Source of the DNA: Cryomorphaceae bacterium 1068
GTDB lineage: Bacteria > Bacteroidota > Bacteroidia > Flavobacteriales_D > Cryomorphaceae
Assembly (NCBI GenBank): GCA_027214385.1
Contig: JAPVXR010000004.1
Coordinates: 248,001-312,000 of the forward strand
Length of the DNA stretch: 64,000 bases
Direction: 5' to 3'
In this document: positions 44,629 through 53,093 of the stretch, piece by piece
How the letters are laid out: every line of letters begins with the position of its first letter
Numbering within the stretch: the first letter of the stretch is position 1
Notes under the pieces: generated by a model
What the model saw: the letters and a program-made list of their open reading frames with translations, nothing else
What the model was told of the DNA's origin: nothing
The model's database searches: none
Position numbers and translations under genes: made by a program

Positions 44629-46038
44629 ATGCCTCCGATCTATAAAAAGCTAAAAAACTTATCCGGCAAAAGTCCTATTTGCTTTTTAGGAACAACACTT
44701 CCCAAGAGCGTAGCCGATAGTATTACAAATGATGGTGAAAAGTCCCTAAAGGCCGGGTTCCATAAAGGTCAAAAAGTAAGAACCATCTCTGATGGGGATC
44801 TTTTTCTGATCCAAGGAGCTCCTTTAGAATCCGGGAAAAATAAATCCGAACAACTGCGTCAATTCGGAGCATCCGTGTGGGAAGAATTATCCAGACAAAG
44901 GTTGAAGGATGTTGAGCTGGCAGGCGAAGGCGCCTCTTTCGTTGCCCTTGGTATAGCTCTTAAAGATTACCGATTTGAGATCTACAAAAAAGAAGGTAAC
45001 CCCTACTCATTGGAGAGAATTTCGATTCTATTCGCTTCCAATGAAGAGATAAAAGAGTTGAGTGGCCTAACGGAAGCCATATTCTTCTCACGAGACTTGG
45101 TCAATGAACCAGCCAATATTCTCACGGCAAAAGAACTCGCCCAGCGCATTGTCAATGCCGGGAAAAGGGTTGGATACAGCGTTGAAGTATTAGGAAAGGC
45201 TCGTATCAAATCGCTCAAAATGGGTGGTTTACTTAGCGTAAATCAAGGTAGCACGAAAGAACCGACTTTCTCTATTATCGAGTACAAACCCAAAAATGCT
45301 GTCAACGACAAACCGATAGTTTTAGTCGGTAAAGGAATCGTTTATGATACCGGAGGTTTAAGTTTGAAGCCCACGGCCAATTCAATGGATATCATGAAAT
45401 GTGACATGGGCGGAGCCGCAGCAGTAGCCGGAGCTATTCATGCAAGTGCATTAAATAACTTGCCTCTTCATATTATCGGGCTGATTCCAGCTACAGATAA
45501 CCAACCCGGACCAGACGCTTACGGACCCGGCGACGTTATTACCATGTATGACGGAACTCAAGTTGAGGTGATGAATACCGATGCTGAAGGTCGCCTGGTG
45601 ATGGCCGATGCTTTGGCTTATGCCAAGCAGTACCATCCATCTCTTGTAATGGATTTGGCTACGTTGACAGGATCCTCAATGCGCGCCATTGGAAATTATG
45701 CCGCCGCGACTATGGGAACAGCCGATGAAAAAACCAAAAAGATTTTGATCAATGCGGGTTTCGATTCAAACGAACGTTTGGTTGAATTTCCACTTTGGGA
45801 TGATTATGAAACGGACTTACACAGCGATATAGCAGATACTCGAAATTTGGGACCATCTCCTATGGCCGACGTTATCATAGCGGGCAAGTTTCTGCAAAAA
45901 TTTACTGACTATCCTTGGATGCACCTCGACATAGCCGGGCCTGCTTTTCTTCCCTCCTCAAGGGGATATTTGCCTAAAGGGGCAACTGGTTTCGGAGTGC
46001 ATTTACTTTATGAATTCTTCAAAAAACTGAGCGCATGA
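44629..46038 (+). CDS. Leucyl aminopeptidase (M17 family)
   Basis: M17 aminopeptidases remove N-terminal residues using two metal ions. The 469-aa product has the family motifs VGKGIVYDTGGLSLKP (metal and substrate lysine/aspartate), MDIMKCDMGGAAAV, NTDAEGRLVMADAL (metal-binding Asp/Glu and the bicarbonate-site Arg) and DLATLTGSSM. The N-terminal third is the less conserved macrodomain-like part. No signal peptide is present, so it is cytoplasmic. pdxA starts inside its stop codon (ATGA overlap), so the two genes form one transcript. The symbol pepA would fit by family, but the E. coli protein is longer. Confidence 0.93.
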   Translation: MPPIYKKLKNLSGKSPICFLGTTLPKSVADSITNDGEKSLKAGFHKGQKVRTISDGDLFLIQGAPLESGKNKSEQLRQFGASVWEELSRQRLKDVELAGEGASFVALGIALKDYRFEIYKKEGNPYSLERISILFASNEEIKELSGLTEAIFFSRDLVNEPANILTAKELAQRIVNAGKRVGYSVEVLGKARIKSLKMGGLLSVNQGSTKEPTFSIIEYKPKNAVNDKPIVLVGKGIVYDTGGLSLKPTANSMDIMKCDMGGAAAVAGAIHASALNNLPLHIIGLIPATDNQPGPDAYGPGDVITMYDGTQVEVMNTDAEGRLVMADALAYAKQYHPSLVMDLATLTGSSMRAIGNYAAATMGTADEKTKKILINAGFDSNERLVEFPLWDDYETDLHSDIADTRNLGPSPMADVIIAGKFLQKFTDYPWMHLDIAGPAFLPSSRGYLPKGATGFGVHLLYEFFKKLSA

Positions 46039-47081
46039 GTACTGAAAAAATACGCGTAGGTATTACGCTCGGAGATATGAACGGGATCGGTCCCGAAATT
46101 ATCCTGAAGACAGTATCTGACAATAGACTTGCACAAGATTTAACTATAGTAGTTTATGGTTCAAATCGAGTGCTCAATACCTATAAAAAAGAATTGGAAA
46201 TAGAGCAGTTTTCCTTTCACGGAATTAAAGATGCTGCGGATGCCATTCCCAAAAAAGTGAATCTCGTTTCTCTTACAAAACAAGAGCTACCTGTCTCTCC
46301 GGGCGAAGTGACGGAAATAGCAGGTAAGCTTGCATTCATGTCCTTGGAAGCTGCGGTAAAAGATCTGGCGGGAAATAAACTGGATGTTTTGATCACATCT
46401 CCCATCAACAAGAAGAATATTCAGCAAAAGGGGTTTGACTTTCCCGGTCACACAGAATACTTAGCCAAATACAGCAATGTAGACCAAGCCTTGATGCTGA
46501 TGTGCTCCGAAAATCTTCGTGTTGGTGTGGTAACCGGACATATCCCTTTGAAAGAAGTAAGCGAAAAGGTGACGAAAGAGCAGATTGTTGCGAAGCTTCT
46601 GGCTATGGACAAGTCTTTGAGAGTCGACTTCACCTTACAGAAACCAAAAATTGCCGTTTTGGGCCTCAATCCTCATGCGGGAGATAATGGCTTGCTGGGC
46701 ATGGAGGAAAAAGATGTGATTACTCCAGCCATCAACGAAGCAAATGAACAAGGCGTTTTTGCTTTCGGTCCTTATCCGGCTGATGGCTTTTTTGCCGGTA
46801 GCTCCTTCAAAAAGTTTGATGCTGTACTTGCCATGTATCACGATCAAGGTTTGATTCCTTTCAAATCTATTGCGGGAGAATACGGTGTGAACTACACAGC
46901 CGGACTGCCAATTGTACGCACTTCCCCTTCTCACGGAACTGCCTACGACATAGCTGGAAAAGGCGTAGCCAGCGAGCAAAGCTTCAGGCAAGCCATTTAT
47001 ATGGCATGCGACATATACAGAAACAGGACTGAAAACAGACAGCTCGCTGCAAATGCTCTGGAAGTGAGTAAAAAAGAATAG
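46035..47081 (+). CDS. pdxA: 4-hydroxythreonine-4-phosphate dehydrogenase
   Basis: PdxA oxidises 4-phosphohydroxy-L-threonine in the DXP-dependent pyridoxal phosphate pathway. The 348-aa product shows GITLGDMNGIGPEI at the N-terminus, ITSPINKKNI, GHTEYLAKY, VVTGHIPLKEV, MYHDQGLIPFK (metal-binding histidines) and TSPSHGTAYDIAGKG. Length is normal. It overlaps the aminopeptidase stop by 4 nt, so translation is coupled. Dxs, which also feeds this vitamin B6 route, is encoded at 50992-52938. Confidence 0.95.
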   Translation: MSTEKIRVGITLGDMNGIGPEIILKTVSDNRLAQDLTIVVYGSNRVLNTYKKELEIEQFSFHGIKDAADAIPKKVNLVSLTKQELPVSPGEVTEIAGKLAFMSLEAAVKDLAGNKLDVLITSPINKKNIQQKGFDFPGHTEYLAKYSNVDQALMLMCSENLRVGVVTGHIPLKEVSEKVTKEQIVAKLLAMDKSLRVDFTLQKPKIAVLGLNPHAGDNGLLGMEEKDVITPAINEANEQGVFAFGPYPADGFFAGSSFKKFDAVLAMYHDQGLIPFKSIAGEYGVNYTAGLPIVRTSPSHGTAYDIAGKGVASEQSFRQAIYMACDIYRNRTENRQLAANALEVSKKE

Positions 47082-47094
47082 TCATTCTCCTTTT

Positions 47095-47122
47095 TTGTTT
47101 ATTCAAAATTTATCTACCTTTG
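47095..47122 (+). promoter_or_regulatory. Promoter of yceD-rpmF
   Basis: TTG (47095-47097) and TACCTTTG (47115-47122) with a 17-nt spacer fit the Bacteroidota pattern. Start near 47128 favours the ATG at 47145 as the yceD start, since the ATG at 47133 would leave a 5-nt leader. Confidence 0.5.
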
Positions 47123-47144
47123 CCGCCCCTCTATGGGAAAGGTC

Positions 47145-47642
47145 ATGAAGGAGTACGTAATACCCATTTACGGTTTAAAGCCGGGGATTCATAATTACGA
47201 ATTTGAATTGAACCGATCGTTCTTTGAATCCTTCGATAGTGAACTGCTTGATAATCCGAATATTCGGGTTAAGCTATTACTTGAGAAGACATCAAACATG
47301 ATCATACTTAATTTCACCGCCGATGGCACAGGTGAAGTTCCGTGTGATCGCTGCGGCGACACGATGGAGTTACATCTTGAGTGTGCCGATAAGGTAATTG
47401 TAAAGTACGGCGAAGAAAAACCAGCGGATATCGATGATATCATCGTTTTGTTGCCCAACGAGCATGAACTGGATGTCTCAGATCGAATTTACGAGATGTT
47501 TGTTTTGAATATGCCTCTCAAATCGACTCACGAATCACTAGAAGATTGCGACCAAGATGCACTCAGCAGATTGAGCGGAAATGAAGGAAACGAAGATGAC
47601 GACATAGACCCACGATGGGAAGCATTAAAAAAATTGAAGTAA
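47145..47642 (+). CDS. YceD/DUF177 family protein
   Basis: The 165-aa product (from ATG 47145) belongs to the DUF177 (YceD) family, usually found in front of rpmF and linked to 23S rRNA or ribosome biogenesis; the reaction is unknown. The conserved Cys pair is present in PCDRCGD. The remainder is acidic, and the C-terminus (EGNEDDDIDPRWEALKKLK) matches the family's end motif IDPRWEAL. A start at 47133 is also possible but is 12 nt upstream and poorly placed relative to the promoter. rpmF follows after 15 nt. Confidence 0.88.
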   Translation: MKEYVIPIYGLKPGIHNYEFELNRSFFESFDSELLDNPNIRVKLLLEKTSNMIILNFTADGTGEVPCDRCGDTMELHLECADKVIVKYGEEKPADIDDIIVLLPNEHELDVSDRIYEMFVLNMPLKSTHESLEDCDQDALSRLSGNEGNEDDDIDPRWEALKKLK

Positions 47643-47657
47643 TAAAAACAAGGCGAA

Positions 47658-47846
47658 ATGGCACATCCTAAACGGAAAATCTCCAAAACGAGAAGAGACA
47701 AGCGCAGAACTCACTACAAAACATCTGCCCCAACTTTGGCGGTTGATAAGACCACAGGTGAAGCTCACGTTTATCACCGCGCTCACTGGTACGAAGGCAA
47801 ATTGTACTACAAGGGCCAAGTAGTTATGGAGAAAGCGGAAGCTTAA
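47658..47846 (+). CDS. rpmF: 50S ribosomal protein L32
   Basis: L32 is a small protein of the large ribosomal subunit. The 62-aa product begins [20 protein letters not shown], the usual L32 N-terminus, and ends in a short acidic tail. The four-Cys zinc knuckle of some L32 proteins is not present, so this is the zinc-free form. It lies 15 nt after yceD. A terminator follows at 47869-47896, and the fatty acid gene fabH has its own -7 box. Confidence 0.95.
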   Translation: MAHPKRKISKTRRDKRRTHYKTSAPTLAVDKTTGEAHVYHRAHWYEGKLYYKGQVVMEKAEA

Positions 47847-47868
47847 GCCTAAACAACAATATTGAATT

Positions 47869-47896
47869 AAATCAGCTCGAATGGGCTGATTTTTTT
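47869..47896 (+). terminator. Terminator after rpmF
   Basis: AAATCAGC and GCTGATTT form an 8-bp stem with an 8-nt loop followed by a T-run. Confidence 0.8.
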
Positions 47897-47947
47897 CGTT
47901 ATTACCCCTCCCATTAGCCGCAACGCAGAGCAGGTCGATAAGTTTTC

Positions 47948-47955
47948 TAACTTTG
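47948..47955 (+). promoter_or_regulatory. -7 box TAACTTTG of fabH
   Basis: TAACTTTG fits TAnnTTTG exactly. Transcription would start near 47962, about 23 nt before the ATG at 47985. Confidence 0.5.
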
Positions 47956-47984
47956 GCGAATTGTAAATTTTAGCTGCAACCCTT

Positions 47985-48983
47985 ATGAGCAATACAAAGG
48001 CTGCAATTACTGCCGTATCAGGTTACGTTCCGGAAGATAGGCTGACGAACGCTGACTTGGAAAAAATGGTCGATACCAACGATGAATGGATCAAGACCAG
48101 AACGGGAATTGAAGAAAGACGAATTCTAAAAGATCCTACCAAAGCCACCAGCGACTTGGGAGCGGAAGCAGTAAATCGACTCCTAGAAAAAAGTGGAGTC
48201 GCACCTGAAGAAGTTGATCTTTTAATCTGTGCAACTGCGACACCTGATCACCTTTTTCCATCTACAGCAAATATTATTTCAGATAAATGTGGACTCGTCA
48301 ATGCCTGGTCATATGACCTCATGGCTGCATGCAGTGGATTCATCTATGCATTATCAACAGCTTCCCAATTCATTGAAACAGGGAAATACAAAAAGGTAGT
48401 CGTCGTAGGAGCCGACAAGATGAGTTCGATAATCGATTACGAAGATCGCGCTACATGCATCATTTTTGGTGATGGCGCAGGTGCTGTCATGGTTGAGCCA
48501 AGCGATGAAGGTTTGGGAGTTCAAGACTCGATTCTTCACAGTGACGGAAGCGGCAGAGAATTTTTGCACCAAAAAGCGGGTGGCTCACTTAACCCTGCTT
48601 CTATCAAAACAGTTGAAAATAAGGAACACTTTGTTTTTCAAGAAGGGAAAACGGTTTTCAAATTCGCGGTGAGCAAAATGGCTGATGTCGCTGAAGAGAT
48701 CATGAAGCGCAATGAGTTAGAAAGTGATGACGTGAGTTGGTTGGTTCCTCATCAAGCAAATTTGCGCATCATCGATGCAACAGCTCGCAGAATGGGTGTT
48801 GATAATTCCAAAGTGATGATCAACATTCAGAAGTATGGAAATACTACCAACGGCACCATCCCACTTTGCCTTTGGGAATGGGAGAATAAATTGAAAAAAG
48901 GAGACAATATTATATTAGCCGCCTTTGGTGGTGGCTTTACTTGGGGGTCGGTTTACCTAAAATGGGCATACGACTCTAACTAA
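47985..48983 (+). CDS. fabH: Beta-ketoacyl-ACP synthase III
   Basis: FabH condenses acetyl-CoA (or branched acyl-CoA) with malonyl-ACP to start fatty acid synthesis. The 332-aa product has the catalytic triad: Cys116 in [10 protein letters not shown], His in VPHQANLRI and Asn in [11 protein letters not shown]. The N-terminus shows [16 protein letters not shown], the family's CoA-binding arginine region. plsX, which often stands between rpmF and fabH, is missing here. accB follows after 39 nt, so this part forms a fatty acid operon. Confidence 0.96.
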   Translation: MSNTKAAITAVSGYVPEDRLTNADLEKMVDTNDEWIKTRTGIEERRILKDPTKATSDLGAEAVNRLLEKSGVAPEEVDLLICATATPDHLFPSTANIISDKCGLVNAWSYDLMAACSGFIYALSTASQFIETGKYKKVVVVGADKMSSIIDYEDRATCIIFGDGAGAVMVEPSDEGLGVQDSILHSDGSGREFLHQKAGGSLNPASIKTVENKEHFVFQEGKTVFKFAVSKMADVAEEIMKRNELESDDVSWLVPHQANLRIIDATARRMGVDNSKVMINIQKYGNTTNGTIPLCLWEWENKLKKGDNIILAAFGGGFTWGSVYLKWAYDSN

Positions 48984-49022
48984 TCAAACATTTTTATCTT
49001 TAGCAAAACAACAGTTTGACCA

Positions 49023-49553
49023 ATGAAACTTACTGAAATTCAAGATTTGATCAAATTCGTATCTCGCTCAGGCGTTACGGAAGTAGAAATTGAGCAGTCC
49101 AATTTTAAGATCACCATAAAATCTGACCCTACGAAGAAGAGAGGAAAAGGAGCAACTGCGCAAGCAGATGCTTTTGTGCAGCCTCAAATGCCCATGGCAA
49201 TGCCTCAAATGATGGCAGCGCCTCAACAAATGGTGCAGCCTCAAGCAGCTCCCTCACCAGCCCCGGCGACGCCTAGTGCACCGAAGGAAGAAAAGGCAGA
49301 CGATAACTCCAACTACATTACCGTTAAGTCCCCTATGATCGGTACTTTCTATCGGTCTTCCAGTCCGGACAAGGATGCATTCATCTCTGTAGGTGATGAC
49401 GTAAAGAAAGGAAAAGTGGTTTGTATCATCGAAGCCATGAAACTCTTCAATGAAATTGAAGCTGAAGTAGAAGGAAAAGTAGTAAAAGTCCTAGTAGACG
49501 ATGCTACTCCCGTAGAATATGATCAACCTCTATTCTTGATCGATCCGTCTTAA
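49023..49553 (+). CDS. accB: Acetyl-CoA carboxylase biotin carboxyl carrier protein
   Basis: AccB carries biotin for the carboxylase that makes malonyl-CoA. The 176-aa product has a short N-terminal helix domain (1-35), a Pro/Met/Gln/Ala-rich linker (about 50-95) and the biotinyl domain (about 98-174) with [12 protein letters not shown], in which Lys140 is the biotin site. The thumb segment typical of bacterial BCCP is seen in [11 protein letters not shown]. It lies between fabH and accC; accC follows after 14 nt. Confidence 0.95.
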   Translation: MKLTEIQDLIKFVSRSGVTEVEIEQSNFKITIKSDPTKKRGKGATAQADAFVQPQMPMAMPQMMAAPQQMVQPQAAPSPAPATPSAPKEEKADDNSNYITVKSPMIGTFYRSSSPDKDAFISVGDDVKKGKVVCIIEAMKLFNEIEAEVEGKVVKVLVDDATPVEYDQPLFLIDPS

Positions 49554-49567
49554 TCAAACCGAAACTT

Positions 49568-50911
49568 ATGTTTAAGAAGATCCTGATTGCCAATCGAGGT
49601 GAAATAGCCTTGAGGGTGATACGTACTTGTAAAGAAATGGGCATCAAAACGGTGGCCGTTTACAGTAAGGCAGATGCGGATAGCCTGCCGGTTAGATTTG
49701 CTGACGAGGCCGTTTGCATAGGCCCTGCTCCCAGTTCTGAATCTTACCTGAAGATCCCTAATATCATCGCTGCAGCGGAAATCACCAATGCCGATGCTAT
49801 CCATCCCGGCTATGGCTTCCTTTCGGAGAATGCCAAGTTCTCGCGGATTTGTGGAGAAAATGGTATCAAGTTCATCGGGGCAACCCCTGAACAGATTGAA
49901 GGGATGGGAGACAAAGCAACAGCTAAATCCACAATGTTGGCAGCGGGAGTACCTTGCGTACCCGGTTCTGAAGGCCTCCTGAAAGATGGAAATCACGCCC
50001 GCAAAATGGCCAAAGAAATTGGCCTTCCGGTAATGATGAAAGCCACTGCCGGAGGCGGTGGAAAAGGAATGCGTGTTGTTTGGAAAGAAGAAGAAATTCA
50101 AAAGCATTTTGAGGATATCCAGAGAGAGGCCTCAGCTGCATTTGGTAACGACGGTATCTACATGGAGAAATTCATCGAAGAACCGCGCCATATCGAGATT
50201 CAAGTAGCAGGTGACCAGTTCGGTACTTTCTGCCACATGAGCGAGCGGGACTGCTCGATTCAGCGTAGGCACCAAAAGTTAGTAGAAGAAACACCTTCGC
50301 CGTTTATGACAAAGGCTCTTCGAAAAAAAATGGGAGAAGCCGCCATCAAAGCTGCAGCTGCTGTAAACTACGAAGGAGTCGGAACGGTTGAATTCTTGGT
50401 AGACAAGCACCGCAACTTCTATTTTATGGAAATGAACACCCGAATTCAGGTGGAGCATACCATTACGGAAGAAGTGATCAATTTTGACCTTATCAAGGAG
50501 CAAATCAAAATTGCGGCAGGAGTGCCAATCAGCGGGCATAATTATGAACCCAAGATGCATTCATTCCAATGCCGGATAAACGCAGAAGATCCTTTTAATG
50601 ATTTCAGGCCTTCACCAGGAAGGGTGATGGATTATCATTCTCCCGGAGGTCATGGAGTACGAATTGACACGCATGTGTATTCGGGCTATACCATTCCGCC
50701 GAATTATGACTCGATGGTTTCAAAATTGATCGTAGTGGCACAGACTCGTGAAGAGGCTATTAAGAAAATGCACCGCGCTTTGAGCGAATACATCATTGAA
50801 GGGGTGAAAACCACCATTCCTTTCCATATTCAACTCTTCGAAGATGAGAACTTCAAGAAAGGAAATTTCACAACGAAGTTTTTGGAAGACTTTAAAATAA
50901 AACCGGTTTAG
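49568..50911 (+). CDS. accC: Acetyl-CoA carboxylase biotin carboxylase subunit
   Basis: AccC carboxylates biotin on AccB using ATP and bicarbonate. The 447-aa product shows the N-terminal [15 protein letters not shown], the ATP-grasp glycine loop [37 protein letters not shown] and [10 protein letters not shown]. Length is normal for a stand-alone subunit. It is last in fabH-accB-accC and is followed by a bidirectional terminator. The carboxyltransferase genes accA and accD are not in the window. Confidence 0.97.
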   Translation: MFKKILIANRGEIALRVIRTCKEMGIKTVAVYSKADADSLPVRFADEAVCIGPAPSSESYLKIPNIIAAAEITNADAIHPGYGFLSENAKFSRICGENGIKFIGATPEQIEGMGDKATAKSTMLAAGVPCVPGSEGLLKDGNHARKMAKEIGLPVMMKATAGGGGKGMRVVWKEEEIQKHFEDIQREASAAFGNDGIYMEKFIEEPRHIEIQVAGDQFGTFCHMSERDCSIQRRHQKLVEETPSPFMTKALRKKMGEAAIKAAAAVNYEGVGTVEFLVDKHRNFYFMEMNTRIQVEHTITEEVINFDLIKEQIKIAAGVPISGHNYEPKMHSFQCRINAEDPFNDFRPSPGRVMDYHSPGGHGVRIDTHVYSGYTIPPNYDSMVSKLIVVAQTREEAIKKMHRALSEYIIEGVKTTIPFHIQLFEDENFKKGNFTTKFLEDFKIKPV

Positions 50912-50935
50912 GTTTTAAATCTGATTGGAAAAAGG

Positions 50936-50970
50936 AAAGGGCATCTGTTGTAGAAACAGGTGCCCTTTTT
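50936..50970. terminator. Bidirectional terminator between accC and dxs
   Basis: A 14-bp stem with one G-T pair (AAAGGGCATCTGTT against AACAGGTGCCCTTT) and a 5-nt loop is followed by T's. It should terminate accC on the plus strand and dxs on the minus strand. Confidence 0.85.
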
Positions 50971-50991
50971 CATTTTAAGTCTTTTAGCAAA

Positions 50992-52938
50992 CTACCCCGC
51001 TGAAACCTTATTCAGCTTTTGCAGCTTTTCAGCGAGCATTTCTTCAGCCGTAGCGGCAATATCATCCACATTAAAACCAGCTTCGGTGTAGAGTTGATCT
51101 TGGCTTCCATGTTCGAACCATTTGTCTTCAATACCCAGGCGTTTCACTTTGGCGGAATAACCGTGGTCTACCATAAATTCCAGCACCGCACTTCCTAGTC
51201 CACCCATCAAACAGCCGTCTTCTACAGTGATGACTTTGTCGAACTTGGAGAATACTTCATGGAGTAAAATCTCGTCGAGTGGCTTTACGAAACGCATATC
51301 GTAGACGGCCACATCAAGTCCTTCTTTTTCGAGTTTCTCAGCGGCGCTCACGGCAAAGTTACCCGGATGCCCTATACTCAAAATAGCCAGGTCACTTCCA
51401 TTCTTCACACGGCGACCCGTTCCGATCTTAATTTCTTTAAACGGCGTTTTCCAATCGGTCATCACTCCTTGTCCACGCGGATAGCGAATGCTAAACGGGC
51501 CGTGCTCTTTCATTTGGGCGGTGTACATGATATTCCGCAATTCGCTCTCGTTCATCGGAGCGCTTACAATCATATTTGGAATAGCTCGGAAATAAGCCAA
51601 ATCGTATGAACCATGATGGGTCGGCCCATCGGCTCCAGCAAATCCTGCTCTGTCCAAACAGAATACCACGTTCAGATTCTGCAGAGCCACATCGTGCACC
51701 ACTTGATCGTAAGCACGCTGCATAAAGCTGGAGTAGATATTGCAAAAAGGAATCATTCCCTGAGTTGCCAATCCTGCCGAAAATGTAACCGCGTGTTGCT
51801 CGGCGATTCCAACGTCAAAAGCGCGATCGGGCATGGCTTCCATCATTATTTTCAAAGAAGAACCCGAAGGCATTGCGGGAGTAATCCCAACTATCTTATC
51901 ATTCTTCTCGGCAAGCTCCACAATGCTATGTCCGAATACATCTTGGTACTTCGGTGGCTGAGGACTTTTCGGAACGACTTTAATGATTTCTCCAGTCTCC
52001 TTATTGAAGAGTCCGGGCGCATGCCAAACAGTCGGCGAGCCTTTCTCAGAGTGCTCGTAGCCTTTTCCTTTTACCGTAAGGGCATGAAGAATTTTCGGGC
52101 CGGGAATGTCTTTCAAATCTTCCATCACCTTTACCAAGTGATTTACATCGTGCCCGTCTACCGGGCCGAAGTAGCGAAAGTTGAGAGACTCAAACATATT
52201 GCTCTGCTTGAGCAAAGAAGACTTTACCGCGTGCTCTACTTTTTGGGCAATGGCCTGAGCATTTGGCCCAAACTTCGAAATCTTACCCAATAACTGCCAT
52301 ACCTCATCCTTCACCTTGTTGTAAGTGTGAGAAGTGGTGATGTCAGTCAAATATTCTTTTAATGCGCCCACGTTGGGGTCGATCGACATGCAATTGTCAT
52401 TGAGAACCACCAAGAGGTTGGTATCCTCTACTCCACCGTGATTGAGTCCTTCAAAAGCCAAACCTGCCGTCATCGATCCATCACCAATAACTGCAATGTG
52501 CTGTCTGTCAAATTCGCCTTTTAGCCTGCTAGCTACCGCCATTCCCAAAGCTCCCGAAATAGATGTAGACGAGTGCCCTACGCCAAATGTGTCATACTCA
52601 CTTTCTGATCTTTTAGGGAAACCACTGAGACCTCCGTACTTTCTATTGGTATGAAAATTCTTTCTACGACCTGTCAATAATTTATGGCCGTAGGCCTGGT
52701 GCCCCACATCCCAGACCAATTGATCGTAAGGCGTGTTGAATACATAATGAAGCGCCACCGTGAGCTCTACAACGCCAAGACTCGCACCGAAGTGACCACC
52801 TTTGGTTGATACGACATCGATGATGTAATCGCGAAGTTGAGCGCTAAACTCTTCGAGTTCTTGCTCCTTGATTTTTGAACGTAAGTCAGCGGGAATTTCG
52901 ACTTGGTCGAGAAGATGACCTGCTTTATATTCACTCAT
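50992..52938 (-). CDS. dxs: 1-deoxy-D-xylulose-5-phosphate synthase
   Basis: Dxs is the thiamine diphosphate enzyme that joins pyruvate and glyceraldehyde 3-phosphate, feeding isoprenoids, thiamine and vitamin B6. The 648-aa product has GDGSMTAGLAFEGLNHGG with NDNCMSIDPNVG (the ThDP motif GDG...N), HSSTSISGALGMA, GIAEQHAVTFSAG and DRAGFAGADGPTHHGSYD. The start chosen is the ATG at 52938, because the -7 box at 52964-52971 predicts transcription start near 52957, downstream of an in-frame TTG at 52959. A terminator separates it from the upstream RND operon. Confidence 0.96.
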   Translation of the reverse strand: MSEYKAGHLLDQVEIPADLRSKIKEQELEEFSAQLRDYIIDVVSTKGGHFGASLGVVELTVALHYVFNTPYDQLVWDVGHQAYGHKLLTGRRKNFHTNRKYGGLSGFPKRSESEYDTFGVGHSSTSISGALGMAVASRLKGEFDRQHIAVIGDGSMTAGLAFEGLNHGGVEDTNLLVVLNDNCMSIDPNVGALKEYLTDITTSHTYNKVKDEVWQLLGKISKFGPNAQAIAQKVEHAVKSSLLKQSNMFESLNFRYFGPVDGHDVNHLVKVMEDLKDIPGPKILHALTVKGKGYEHSEKGSPTVWHAPGLFNKETGEIIKVVPKSPQPPKYQDVFGHSIVELAEKNDKIVGITPAMPSGSSLKIMMEAMPDRAFDVGIAEQHAVTFSAGLATQGMIPFCNIYSSFMQRAYDQVVHDVALQNLNVVFCLDRAGFAGADGPTHHGSYDLAYFRAIPNMIVSAPMNESELRNIMYTAQMKEHGPFSIRYPRGQGVMTDWKTPFKEIKIGTGRRVKNGSDLAILSIGHPGNFAVSAAEKLEKEGLDVAVYDMRFVKPLDEILLHEVFSKFDKVITVEDGCLMGGLGSAVLEFMVDHGYSAKVKRLGIEDKWFEHGSQDQLYTEAGFNVDDIAATAEEMLAEKLQKLNKVSAG

Positions 52939-52963
52939 AGAGTCGGCATTAGTAGGCAATTAA

Positions 52964-52971
52964 CAAAAGTA
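52964..52971 (-). promoter_or_regulatory. -7 box TACTTTTG of dxs
   Basis: TACTTTTG on the minus strand fits TAnnTTTG and predicts a leader of about 19 nt before the ATG at 52938. Confidence 0.5.
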
Positions 52972-53040
52972 AAAAATAAATGTTGCTAAGAACTCTAGAA
53001 ATAAGCTACTCAGACCGGTTCCTCACTGATTAAAAAATGC

Positions 53041-53071
53041 AAAAAAAAAGGAAAGCCGTTTGAGACTTTCC
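53041..53071 (-). terminator. Terminator of the RND efflux operon
   Basis: On the minus strand GGAAAG and CTTTCC form a 6-bp stem with a 10-nt loop, followed by nine T's. It separates the efflux operon from dxs. Confidence 0.75.
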
Positions 53072-53093
53072 CTTTTGTATTTTTGTTTAATCC

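Noticed and set aside
49170-49310. Met/Pro/Gln-rich repeats as a special element in accB
   Set aside because: A low-complexity Pro/Ala-rich linker before the biotinyl domain is normal for biotin carboxyl carrier proteins.
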